Position numbers and translations under genes: made by a program. The notes beneath the pieces are model-generated. The model was given only the letters and a program-made list of their open reading frames with translations, had not been told where the DNA came from and searched no databases. A stretch of 26,825 bases of DNA, from assembly GCA_035547775.1 (NCBI GenBank), contig DASZUC010000029.1:1-26825 (forward strand), given 5' to 3'. The DNA comes from DASZUC01 sp035547775 (lineage in GTDB: Bacteria; Patescibacteriota; Saccharimonadia; Saccharimonadales; UBA4665). Shown here one piece after another: positions 1 through 9,017 of this stretch (the stretch's first letter is position 1; the number at the start of each line of letters is the position of its first letter).

Positions 1-1559
<1,559 letters not shown>

Positions 1560-1565
1560 ACGATT

Positions 1566-1614
1566 GATGATCTGCTGTTTTCCGGCCGAAGCCGGGCTCG
1601 ATAGCAAGATCATC
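1566..1614 (-). other. hairpin directly upstream of 23S (leader/processing stem)
   Basis: Read on the minus strand, the arms GATGATCTTGC and GCAGATCATC pair with one bulged base. They enclose an inner CCGGC-TTCG-GCCGG stem with a stable cUUCGg tetraloop. The element ends about 6 bases before the 23S 5' end. It most likely takes part in maturation or folding of the 23S leader; the role is inferred from position. Confidence 0.6.
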
Positions 1615-1841
1615 TAGTGCAATTGACTAGTTATTGGTATCTACCAATAGCCGTTTGTCGTTTGCTTCTCTCTTATTTGCATCTAGATTGTTAAGTTGCA
1701 TAAACTCTAGCGGTAACTCTGACTGGCACCATAATGATGCCCCCGAACTACTGCTGACACTTGAGTTTACGTTTGAAGCTCTGCTGTCTTGGGCGTGCCC
1801 TTGCGAATCTCTGGGGCCTCTGCCTAAACTCAAGCTAAGCT

Positions 1842-1870
1842 AGTTTAGCAAAAATAACAGGGGCGGTCAA
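1842..1870 (-). promoter_or_regulatory. sigma-70-like promoter for 23S rRNA
   Basis: On the minus strand TTGACC (1865-1870) is followed after exactly 17 bases by TAAACT (1842-1847), matching 5/6 and 4/6 consensus positions. It starts 14 bases after the stop of the coiled-coil gene and about 280 bases before the 23S 5' end. The region between (1560-1841) holds no convincing gene, only the leader hairpin and a smaller TATTGGT/ACCAATA hairpin near 1632-1650. This supports independent transcription of 23S. Confidence 0.6.
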
Positions 1871-1883
1871 CACTTTCATGATG

Positions 1884-2366
1884 TTAAACTTGCGACGGTT
1901 TGATAGGAGAAAGGGCTCGCTCAAGTCGCTGCTGTCCAGCACGCAAATGCTCAAATTGGTCGCCAATCACCGCCATAGCATCTCGAATCACGCCGCCCAG
2001 ATCTTCAGTCACAGCATGAGCCATGGCTACTAAATCGTCCTTTGTAGCAAAAGCTTTCAGATCATCTTTGGTGGCCATGTTGGCAATGTCCTCTTTGGTC
2101 GCAAAGGCCTTGAGGTCCTCTTTGGTCGCCATTTCGGAGCGTATTTGAGACACTTCTCTGGTGAGGTCCTCTTTGGTCGCCATTTCGGAGCGTATCTGCG
2201 CAACCTCTTTGCGGAGATCATCTTTGGTGGCCATCTCGGAGCGTATCTGCGCAACCTCTTTGCGGAGATCATCTTTGGTGGCCATAGCCTCAGACATTAC
2301 ACCTAATTGCTGTGCCAGAGCGGTCAGAAGCTGCTGATTGGTGAGATCATTTGGGCCGATTTGCAT
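1884..2366 (-). CDS. small coiled-coil protein with MATKDDL repeats
   Basis: A 160-aa soluble protein of unknown function. Residues 28-78 are three 17-residue units of the form MATK-D/E-DL-x-x-EV-x-QIRSE. Residues 79-115 continue as shorter ATKEDL/ATKDDL units, and the rest is a charged helical tail. The pattern predicts a long alpha-helical coiled coil, probably oligomeric. I see no signal peptide or membrane segment. Similar ATKEDL-type repeats occur in unrelated helical proteins (phage, Borrelia Bdr-like), so the repeat does not identify a family. The gene lies between the giant surface protein gene and the 23S promoter. A TATAAT box ends only 6 bases before the ATG and there is no Shine-Dalgarno sequence, so the mRNA may be leaderless. 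The start is supported by that box. A role as a scaffold for the neighbouring surface proteins is possible but unsupported. Confidence 0.8.
   Translation of the reverse strand: MQIGPNDLTNQQLLTALAQQLGVMSEAMATKDDLRKEVAQIRSEMATKDDLRKEVAQIRSEMATKEDLTREVSQIRSEMATKEDLKAFATKEDIANMATKDDLKAFATKDDLVAMAHAVTEDLGGVIRDAMAVIGDQFEHLRAGQQRLERALSPIKPSQV
2133..2285 (-). repeat. three in-frame 51-bp tandem repeats
   Basis: Three consecutive 51-bp units encode the 17-residue coiled-coil repeat (residues 28-78). The first two units are nearly identical in DNA and the third has diverged (T for K, S for A). The unit length is a multiple of three, so unit gain or loss would keep the reading frame. Confidence 0.85.
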
Positions 2367-2372
2367 GTCAAT

Positions 2373-2403
2373 ATTATAGGCTCAGTAGTGAGGGCAGAAC
2401 AAA
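2373..2403 (-). promoter_or_regulatory. promoter for the coiled-coil gene, probably leaderless
   Basis: A perfect TATAAT -10 box lies at 2373-2378 on the minus strand, 6 bases before the ATG at 2364-2366. A start site 7 bases below the box would coincide with the A of the ATG. The -35 is poor (TTGTTC at 2398-2403, 19-bp spacing). The 83-bp gap after the giant gene shows no convincing terminator. Confidence 0.5.
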
Positions 2404-2449
2404 TTTAAACACCACAATTTAAGAAATTTTTAATAAGTTGCAGTTGTGT

Positions 2450-5400
2450 TTACGGTCCACCGTAGCCATTGGAGTTGGTCAGATAGCCGGTAAACCAGAG
2501 GCCAGTACTCTGTGATGCCTTAAGTACAGTGCCAGCTGCAATAGGAATTGGCGCACCCAAACTAATCGACGCGGGATTGCTAAGCCACATAATCATGTAG
2601 ATGTTCCCTGAGGAATCTATTAGGTTAATATGCGCTACATACATGCTCGACATAGAGCCCGTTATGTACAGGGTTTTACCGGCTGGTACGGTATAGGTGG
2701 TGGTGTCAGTAACCTTCTGGAAGACAGGCGTAACCGTGGAGTTGATAAGCATTCCTGAGAAGGAAATGCTATCCAGTGATGAACTAGCTTTCAGTGTAGT
2801 ACCAGCAGCCACTGGAATTGGCGAAGTTAAGATAAGTTGGTTATTAGGAATAATATAGTAAATGGCCCCTGATGTATCCAGTAATTGAGTGCCAACGCTA
2901 CCGTTATCAGCCATTGATGTAATGTACAGCGTTTTACCAGCTGGTACGGTATAGGTGGTGGTGTCTGTAACTGTTTGTGCGGTCGGCGTTCCGACCAAGC
3001 CATCCGGCCAACTTGGGTTAATATTATTACTGCCATTTACTGTCAAATTGGCGCCAGGAGCCGTGGCACCGGTATTAATACCGACGCGGCCATTGGCGGC
3101 GTCTACCACGAATTCGACAGTACCGCCGTTCATCACCTTGAGGGCTGTAGCTGAGGCACTACTGACGGTCAAGATGCCGTTGGTTGTGTCTAGGGTCATT
3201 AAGCTGCTGCTGCCCACCGTACTGGCACCCGTAAAGTAAGCCACTTGATTGAGTGTGCCGCTACCACCTAAGCCACCGCCGCCACAGTTGGCTTTGGTTT
3301 GCAGACAGATGGTATCTGTGGAGTTGGTATCGGTTGGGATCGTTAGAGATACATTGTTGCCTTGCACCGCTGTTGCAATGCTAACCAGGAAGCCGTCGTT
3401 GGTGCCGTCGGCCAAGCTCAGCTTGCCAGCTAAAGAACCAGTGGATGCATTGCCCAAGGTAAGGTTACCAAAGGCATTAACAGTGAGCAGCTGCTTGCCC
3501 GATGCATTTTGCAATACCAGCATGTTGGCAGTTTGACCACTGGCGCCTTGAACAATCAAGCCACCCTCCGTGGCGCTGGTGGCAACCACCGATAGAGTTG
3601 AAGCGATGGGAGGCAAACCGCCCGTAATGTTAAGTAGGACGGAGTCGCTCTGACCAGAAATGTTAGAACTCACAATGTCCTGGTAGCCGTCACCGTTGAC
3701 GTCAGAGGTGGCGACATCATCTGGACCAGAACCAACGACAAAATCTTGTTTAGCGGCAAAGGTACCGTTGCCGTTGTTGATCAAGACAGAGACCGCACCA
3801 GCACCGCTGTCAGCAGCCACAATGTCCGGGTGGCCGTCGCCGTTAAAGTCGCCGGTGGTGACACCTACCGGGCTGGAACCAGTGGAGTAAGTCACTGGAG
3901 TGCCAAAGGTGCCGTTGCCATTGTTTATTAGGACAGAGACATTATGAAGATTCTTGTTAGAACTCACAATGTCCGGGTGGCCGTCGCCGTTGAAGTCGGC
4001 GGTTGCAACGTCCACAGAACCACTTACAGAGTAGGTGACTTGGCCGGCGAAGATGCCACTGCCGGCGTTCATTAGAACAGATACGCCAGGAAGCACGATA
4101 TCGGGATGACCGTCGCCATTGAAGTCGGCGGTTGCAACGCCCCCTGCACCGCTGTAATTATAGAGTGCCTGGAAACCGAAAGTGCCGTTGCCATTGTTTA
4201 TTAGGACAGCTGCAAAAGTGCTACCACTAGCTATGATGTCTGGGCGGCCGTCACCGTTGACGTCAGAGGTGGTCACGCCCGACTGAAAGAAACCACCATC
4301 ATCGTAGCTAACCGGACCGGCAAAGGTGCCGTTGCCATTGTTTATCAGGACTGAGACAAAACGTGTGTTAGCGCTAGCAGTCACAATATCCGGATGGCCG
4401 TCACCGTTGACGTCAGAGGTGGCGATAGCCACCGGGTTGGAACCAGTACTGTAAGTAGCTTGAGCAGCATACGTGCCATTGCCATTATTTATCAGGACCG
4501 AGACTGTATTGGCGCCGGAATTAGTAGTCACAATGTCTGGGTAGCCGTCACCGTTGACGTCAGAGGTGGCGACACCTCTAGGATTGGAACCAGTCGTATA
4601 GTCTGTCTTGTCGGCCAGATTTAAGGTACCGCCAGTAGTCACATGGGTGCCCACGCTTACGCGACTATTGCTAAGGTCCATGCTTATTAAACTGCTGCTG
4701 GAAACCTTGTTGGTACTGCTAAAGTAGGCTACTTGACCGACGGTGCCATTGTTAACCTGGTTACAGTTGCCCGCACTCTGCAGACAAAGAGTGTCGGTAG
4801 TATTAGTGTCGGTTGGCACAGTTAGAGAGACGTTGTTGCCCTGCACTGCCGTAGAAAGGCTAACTAAGAAGCCGTCATTAGTGCCATCAGCCAGGCTGAT
4901 TTTGCCAGCTGCTGAACCGGTACTGGCGTTGCCTAAGATCAGCTGGCCGTTGTTATTGAAGCTGGCCAGCTGCTGGCCGCTACTATTTTGCAGGTCCATA
5001 AGGTCGGCCGTTTGGGCTAGAGCTGCTTTGATAGTTAGCCCCACATTGCTAGCACCTGCGGTAGTTAGCATGGTTTTGCCGCTTGCACTTAAGTTGCCGC
5101 TAGCATCAACATTTAAGAGAGGGTTACCAGAGGCATCTTGGATCACAAAAAGGTTAGCCGTTTGGCTAGTAGCACCTTGAATATACAGACCCCCTTCTCC
5201 GGGAGCTGTTGCGGTAACTGACAATGTAGGTTTGTATACAGCCTGGCCACCGGTGGTATTTAGCAAAACTGATACGTTGCTACTAGTGCTGCAGGCCGTT
5301 AAGATATCTTTGCGGCCGTCGTTACTAACATCAGCTAGAGTTAAGCCGACAGGTGATGTACAGACGCCAAAGTTTTGGGCTGCTGCTAAAGTACCGTTAC

Positions 5401-8400
5401 CATTGTTCTTCAAGAAAGAAACCGAGTTACTAGTGTTGTTGGCAACCACAAAATCGGTTAGGCCGTCGCCATCCATATCGGCACCGGCAATTTCCTGAAC
5501 ACCGTTGCCAACAGTCGAACTGGCGCCAGCGCTAAAGCTAGTACCACTACCATTATTTAAGAATACTTTTACTTGGTTGGTGTTGTAGGCCACAACCAAA
5601 TCCGGGCTGCCATCACCGTTAATGTCGCCGATTGCCACGCTAGTTGGAGCCGTGCCAACAGCGTAAGTAGATTGCGTCGCAAAGGTGCCGTTACCGTTAT
5701 TGAGCAAGACTGAAATAGTGCCGTCGGTGTTATTTGCTGTGACAATATCTGCGTAGCCATCGTGGTTAAGATCACCAGCAGCTAGCCATTCGGGGCCATT
5801 GCCCACAGTGTAGGTAACCGGATTGGCTAATGTACCATTACCGTTATTACCCAAGACGGCCACACTAGCGGCACCATTCTCGGCAACCAGAACATCTTTA
5901 CGCCCATCATTGTTAACATCAGCTGCGACCATACCCCAAGGGTTAGAGTTATTTGGCAAGGTCATTGGCGTGCTCGGAGTTAAGCTAAGACCGCTGTATA
6001 TCTGAATTGTTTCAGATGTCGGGTACGGCACATCGTAAATTAACTCCGGAATATTGTCGCTGTTGATATCAACGGCAACAATTCCCTTAGCAGTAACCGG
6101 TGCCGATCCAAAACCAGGATGATTGCCGCCATTGAAGGTGCCATTACCGTTGTTAATGTTATAGTCACCCTGACCCGAGGCAGCAGTGCCGTAGTAGCCA
6201 GAGTCAATGATATCGGGGTACCCGTCATTGTTTAAATCGCCAGTGGTTATATCGTAGTTAATCTGTAAGGCAGTCGCGTAGTTGGTGTTGGCACCAACAC
6301 TAAACACACCCGTGCCCCAATTGGGGTTCAGATAACTGACTTCTGAGCCGCCCACAGCCACGCGCTTGTTAAGTGTGTCAGCAGTTAGGACATTAATACC
6401 GCTGGCGTTCTGCACCGTGAAGGCTGTGGCGCTGGTGCCGTTGGTTTTTAAGGTAATATTGGTGGTTTTGCTAGCGTTGCCGAGGCCTAAGCTAGCCGCG
6501 TTGCCGGTGCCTATGTTGATAGAGCCGTTGGTACTGGTACCGGTACCGGCGTCGATGTTAACGCCGCCGCCAATGCTGGTATTGCCGGTTTCGTTGCCAC
6601 CTTGGAGCGCCAAAGTGTAGCCAGTGGTGTTGTTGGCGGTATTGGTGGCTGCGCCCAGCACACTGGAAGCGCCGAAGGTTAGGTTGCCGTTCACCGAGTT
6701 AAAGCTTAACAGCGAGCTGCTGGCAATTGTGCCCGCCCCTGTAAAGTAGGCTACTTGACCATTAGCGCCACTACCGGTGATGCCGCCGGTACAGTTGCTG
6801 GCGAACTGCAGACAGATCACATCTTGGAAGTTACCGGCGTTACCAGTGCTGTACGGCAAGCTAATGTTAATGCTGTGGCTCAGCGTGGCTGATTGCAGCG
6901 TACTGGTGAAGCCATCGTTAGTGCCGTCAGCAAAGTTGATCTTACCGGCGAGAGAGCCAGCGCTGGCATTGCCTAAAGTCAGCTGACCATTGGCATCAAC
7001 AGAGGCGGCGGTTTGGCCGCCACTACTGATCAGATTAATAATATTTTGGCCGACTGCCCCTTGGATAGTGGCCGCCACACTGGCACTGCGCGCCTGAATA
7101 TTAATGTTGGCACTGGTCTGTTGAGCTGTCTGATTAAAGATATAGCTGGTGTCACCGCCGCCGGCATTTACACCGCTACAGTTGCCGACGGTTTGCAGAC
7201 AGACTGTATCGTTGCCGCTAAAGGCGGGGAACAAAGCTGTACCAGAGGCGGTTTGGCCACTAGTTGCTGTTTTGAGCACAACACTGCCGCCAGCACTCGG
7301 GCTGGACAAAACCAGCGTGCCTGCTGTGGTTCCGGCCACGCCAACCGTAACGCTGGCACCCTGGACAGTTAGCTGGCCGCTGGCTGTTAAGTTACCGCTG
7401 GCTTGAGCTAGTGCTGAGTTACCAATCGTGAAGCCGCTACCAGTGAAGACTGGAACTGTTCCGACCGTGCCGCTGCCGCCAATACCGCCGCTGCCGCCGG
7501 TGCCAACACAGTTACCAGCTGTAGTACAGACATTATTACCACCCTGTTGCAGTGCACCTGTGAAGTTTGAGGTAGCAGCGTTGTATTTGGCCACATTACT
7601 ACTTAAGAAGCTGTCGCCCACCGTACCACTGGTGATGGCCGCACCACTTATAGCGATGGGCGTAGAAGAGGCCGCCGTTACCTGCCCGGTGGCATTTACT
7701 GTAAATGTCGCTACGTGTGAGGCATCGCCGTAAGAACCCGGTGTAACAGAGGTGGTGTGTAGTGAAATCACGCCGCTGCCATTATCTGTAAAGTCATTGA
7801 GATTAAAGGTGGCGATACCCTTGGTGCTGCTGTCTGCCGCAGCATTGTGAAGCGTAATAATGCCGCCACTGCCGGTGGCGTTGGCAATGCTAACTGTGCC
7901 AGATTGGCCATTTAGGCTAGTGACACCGGAGCCACCGCCGCCAGAGCCACTCAAACAGGTACTGAAACTTAAGTGACCGGAGCCGTCAGTTACCAGACAT
8001 TCCCCGCCCGAGCCGTCACCGGCTGGCAAAGTCAAGGACAGGTTGCCGCCGGTGGCGCCGGCCAACAGGGTGACTTGGTTGCCCGCCGCACCCAGGGTCA
8101 AACCGCTAAAGGTCGGGTTGGAGTTAGTCGAAATCGCCTGCGGCAGCGACAGATTCAAATTGCCTCCGGTGCCGCCGATAATCACTTCGTTAGGCGTACC
8201 TGCTAGGCTCAATACACCGCTGTTAACCAGGCTGCCGCTGACCAAATTGAGGCCGTTGCCTAAACTAATGGCCCCTGTGCCGCCACCCAGACTGGTAACA
8301 CCGGTATTGCTGATAGTCAGGCCGCTGATACCGATGCCGCCGCCGCCCGTCAGCGTCAGATCGCCCGTCAGGCCCTGCAAGCTTGTCACGCCTGACACGG

Positions 8401-9016
8401 CGCTATTCTGAACAACTGTGGTTGGCTTACTGTTGTTAATCTGTTGAAGCAGCGAACTACTGACTGAGATTCTGTGATCTACCAGGGTTAGACCATTGCC
8501 GAGCGTAAAGGCACCGGTTGCACCGTTAAGACTGGCCACATCGGCGGTCGGAGCCAAGCCCACAAACTGTGTGCCGTCGTAGTAGAACGGCGCTTTAGAG
8601 CTTTTGTCGAAGTAAATCTGACCGGCAACCGGCGCCTTGGGCTGCGCTGTGGGTGCCAAAACCAGGCTTTGGTTGGCTTGGAGCTCACCATTAACTGCCA
8701 GCTCGTTGGCCTGGCTCAAATTAAGGTCTTTAACTCCTTGCAGCTGCAGATTGCTAACAGCGTATTGGGGCTGCTTATCATCGTTGGGATGATGACTCAT
8801 AAGATTGGCCGTGAAGGCCCCCGCCGCAATCACCAGCATTACGCCCAGAGCCACTAAGGTCGTGCGCAGCGCCATGTGGTTATAGCCAAACAATGACGTC
8901 TTGGGCGGCATCTGCGCGGACGCACCCAGGGCCGGCTGCGTCCAATGGACAGTCGGTTCAGGGTTGCTGATGGCATCCTGGTACTTTTGCTCGAGACTGG
9001 TGTCGGCCGGATTCAT
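2450..9016 (-). CDS. giant membrane-anchored fibre/adhesin-like protein with two FG-GAP propellers
   Basis: A 2188-aa predicted surface protein. Residues 1-50 are cytoplasmic, starting with a PADTSLEQ motif shared with the next giant. One membrane span at about 52-72 follows KTSLFGYN and implies an N-in, C-out type II anchor. Residues 100-900 are tail-fibre-like beta-rich modules (SLNGxTGxxTL, LGNASxGSLAGKI, ADGTNDGF) with Cys-pair motifs such as CLQTVGNC and Gly/Ser linkers. Residues ~906-1256 and ~1466-1803 each hold exactly seven FG-GAP/VCBS repeats with DxNxDGxxD calcium-binding motifs, predicting two seven-bladed propellers. The C-terminus (~2010-2188) has two 86-residue VTDTTTYTVPAGKTLYIT repeats. 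The start is one base after the upstream giant's stop, without a good Shine-Dalgarno, so translation is probably coupled. Anchor, propellers and fibre modules point to a cell-surface adhesin or appendage; the ligand is unknown. It is a paralogue of the 2031-aa neighbour. Confidence 0.9.
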   Translation of the reverse strand: MNPADTSLEQKYQDAISNPEPTVHWTQPALGASAQMPPKTSLFGYNHMALRTTLVALGVMLVIAAGAFTANLMSHHPNDDKQPQYAVSNLQLQGVKDLNLSQANELAVNGELQANQSLVLAPTAQPKAPVAGQIYFDKSSKAPFYYDGTQFVGLAPTADVASLNGATGAFTLGNGLTLVDHRISVSSSLLQQINNSKPTTVVQNSAVSGVTSLQGLTGDLTLTGGGGIGISGLTISNTGVTSLGGGTGAISLGNGLNLVSGSLVNSGVLSLAGTPNEVIIGGTGGNLNLSLPQAISTNSNPTFSGLTLGAAGNQVTLLAGATGGNLSLTLPAGDGSGGECLVTDGSGHLSFSTCLSGSGGGGSGVTSLNGQSGTVSIANATGSGGIITLHNAAADSSTKGIATFNLNDFTDNGSGVISLHTTSVTPGSYGDASHVATFTVNATGQVTAASSTPIAISGAAITSGTVGDSFLSSNVAKYNAATSNFTGALQQGGNNVCTTAGNCVGTGGSGGIGGSGTVGTVPVFTGSGFTIGNSALAQASGNLTASGQLTVQGASVTVGVAGTTAGTLVLSSPSAGGSVVLKTATSGQTASGTALFPAFSGNDTVCLQTVGNCSGVNAGGGDTSYIFNQTAQQTSANINIQARSASVAATIQGAVGQNIINLISSGGQTAASVDANGQLTLGNASAGSLAGKINFADGTNDGFTSTLQSATLSHSINISLPYSTGNAGNFQDVICLQFASNCTGGITGSGANGQVAYFTGAGTIASSSLLSFNSVNGNLTFGASSVLGAATNTANNTTGYTLALQGGNETGNTSIGGGVNIDAGTGTSTNGSINIGTGNAASLGLGNASKTTNITLKTNGTSATAFTVQNASGINVLTADTLNKRVAVGGSEVSYLNPNWGTGVFSVGANTNYATALQINYDITTGDLNNDGYPDIIDSGYYGTAASGQGDYNINNGNGTFNGGNHPGFGSAPVTAKGIVAVDINSDNIPELIYDVPYPTSETIQIYSGLSLTPSTPMTLPNNSNPWGMVAADVNNDGRKDVLVAENGAASVAVLGNNGNGTLANPVTYTVGNGPEWLAAGDLNHDGYADIVTANNTDGTISVLLNNGNGTFATQSTYAVGTAPTSVAIGDINGDGSPDLVVAYNTNQVKVFLNNGSGTSFSAGASSTVGNGVQEIAGADMDGDGLTDFVVANNTSNSVSFLKNNGNGTLAAAQNFGVCTSPVGLTLADVSNDGRKDILTACSTSSNVSVLLNTTGGQAVYKPTLSVTATAPGEGGLYIQGATSQTANLFVIQDASGNPLLNVDASGNLSASGKTMLTTAGASNVGLTIKAALAQTADLMDLQNSSGQQLASFNNNGQLILGNASTGSAAGKISLADGTNDGFLVSLSTAVQGNNVSLTVPTDTNTTDTLCLQSAGNCNQVNNGTVGQVAYFSSTNKVSSSSLISMDLSNSRVSVGTHVTTGGTLNLADKTDYTTGSNPRGVATSDVNGDGYPDIVTTNSGANTVSVLINNGNGTYAAQATYSTGSNPVAIATSDVNGDGHPDIVTASANTRFVSVLINNGNGTFAGPVSYDDGGFFQSGVTTSDVNGDGRPDIIASGSTFAAVLINNGNGTFGFQALYNYSGAGGVATADFNGDGHPDIVLPGVSVLMNAGSGIFAGQVTYSVSGSVDVATADFNGDGHPDIVSSNKNLHNVSVLINNGNGTFGTPVTYSTGSSPVGVTTGDFNGDGHPDIVAADSGAGAVSVLINNGNGTFAAKQDFVVGSGPDDVATSDVNGDGYQDIVSSNISGQSDSVLLNITGGLPPIASTLSVVATSATEGGLIVQGASGQTANMLVLQNASGKQLLTVNAFGNLTLGNASTGSLAGKLSLADGTNDGFLVSIATAVQGNNVSLTIPTDTNSTDTICLQTKANCGGGGLGGSGTLNQVAYFTGASTVGSSSLMTLDTTNGILTVSSASATALKVMNGGTVEFVVDAANGRVGINTGATAPGANLTVNGSNNINPSWPDGLVGTPTAQTVTDTTTYTVPAGKTLYITSMADNGSVGTQLLDTSGAIYYIIPNNQLILTSPIPVAAGTTLKASSSLDSISFSGMLINSTVTPVFQKVTDTTTYTVPAGKTLYITGSMSSMYVAHINLIDSSGNIYMIMWLSNPASISLGAPIPIAAGTVLKASQSTGLWFTGYLTNSNGYGGP
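2480..2985 (-). repeat. two 86-residue C-terminal tandem repeats
   Basis: Both units begin with VTDTTTYTVPAGKTLYIT and continue to a PIPxAAGTxLKAS motif. The DNA encoding the conserved start recurs with near identity at about 2664-2712 and 2922-2970, offset 258 bp (86 codons). The units look like small beta-sandwich tip domains; this is inferred from their Thr/Val/Gly-rich pattern and terminal position. Confidence 0.8.
3610..4620 (-). repeat. FG-GAP propeller block 2 (seven blades) of the 2188-aa protein
   Basis: Seven repeats carry DxNGDGxxD calcium loops (DVNGDGYPD, DVNGDGHPD, DVNGDGRPD, DFNGDGHPD three times, DVNGDGYQD), mostly followed by VSVLINNGNGTF-type strands. Seven units match a complete integrin-alpha-like propeller. 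Blade DNA is highly conserved: 35 identical bases at 3682-3716 and 4540-4574, 27 identical bases at 4246-4272 and 4396-4422, and a 29/30 match at 3981-4010 and 4110-4139. This suggests recent blade duplication or gene conversion. Confidence 0.85.
5250..6300 (-). repeat. FG-GAP propeller block 1 (seven blades) of the 2188-aa protein
   Basis: Seven repeats have the loops DLNNDGYPD, DINSDNIPE, DVNNDGRKD, DLNHDGYAD, DINGDGSPD, DMDGDGLTD and DVSNDGRKD. Blade 2 is degenerate (DN-I-PE in place of DG-x-PD) and may bind calcium poorly. The units are more diverged from one another than those of block 2, suggesting an older propeller. Confidence 0.85.
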
Positions 9017-9017
9017 C

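Noticed and set aside
1627..1843. Overlapping short open frames on both strands between the coiled-coil gene and 23S
   Set aside because: The minus frame would start after the 23S promoter within the rRNA leader, and neither strand has a ribosome site or recognisable protein.
2367..2449. Possible terminator after the 2188-aa gene
   Set aside because: Only a weak AAACAC/GTGTTT pairing with a long AT-rich loop is seen; not enough to call.
2133..4620. Regularly spaced DNA repeats that could look like a CRISPR array
   Set aside because: All units are in frame, vary by codon, and encode coiled-coil or FG-GAP repeats. There are no unique spacers and no cas genes.
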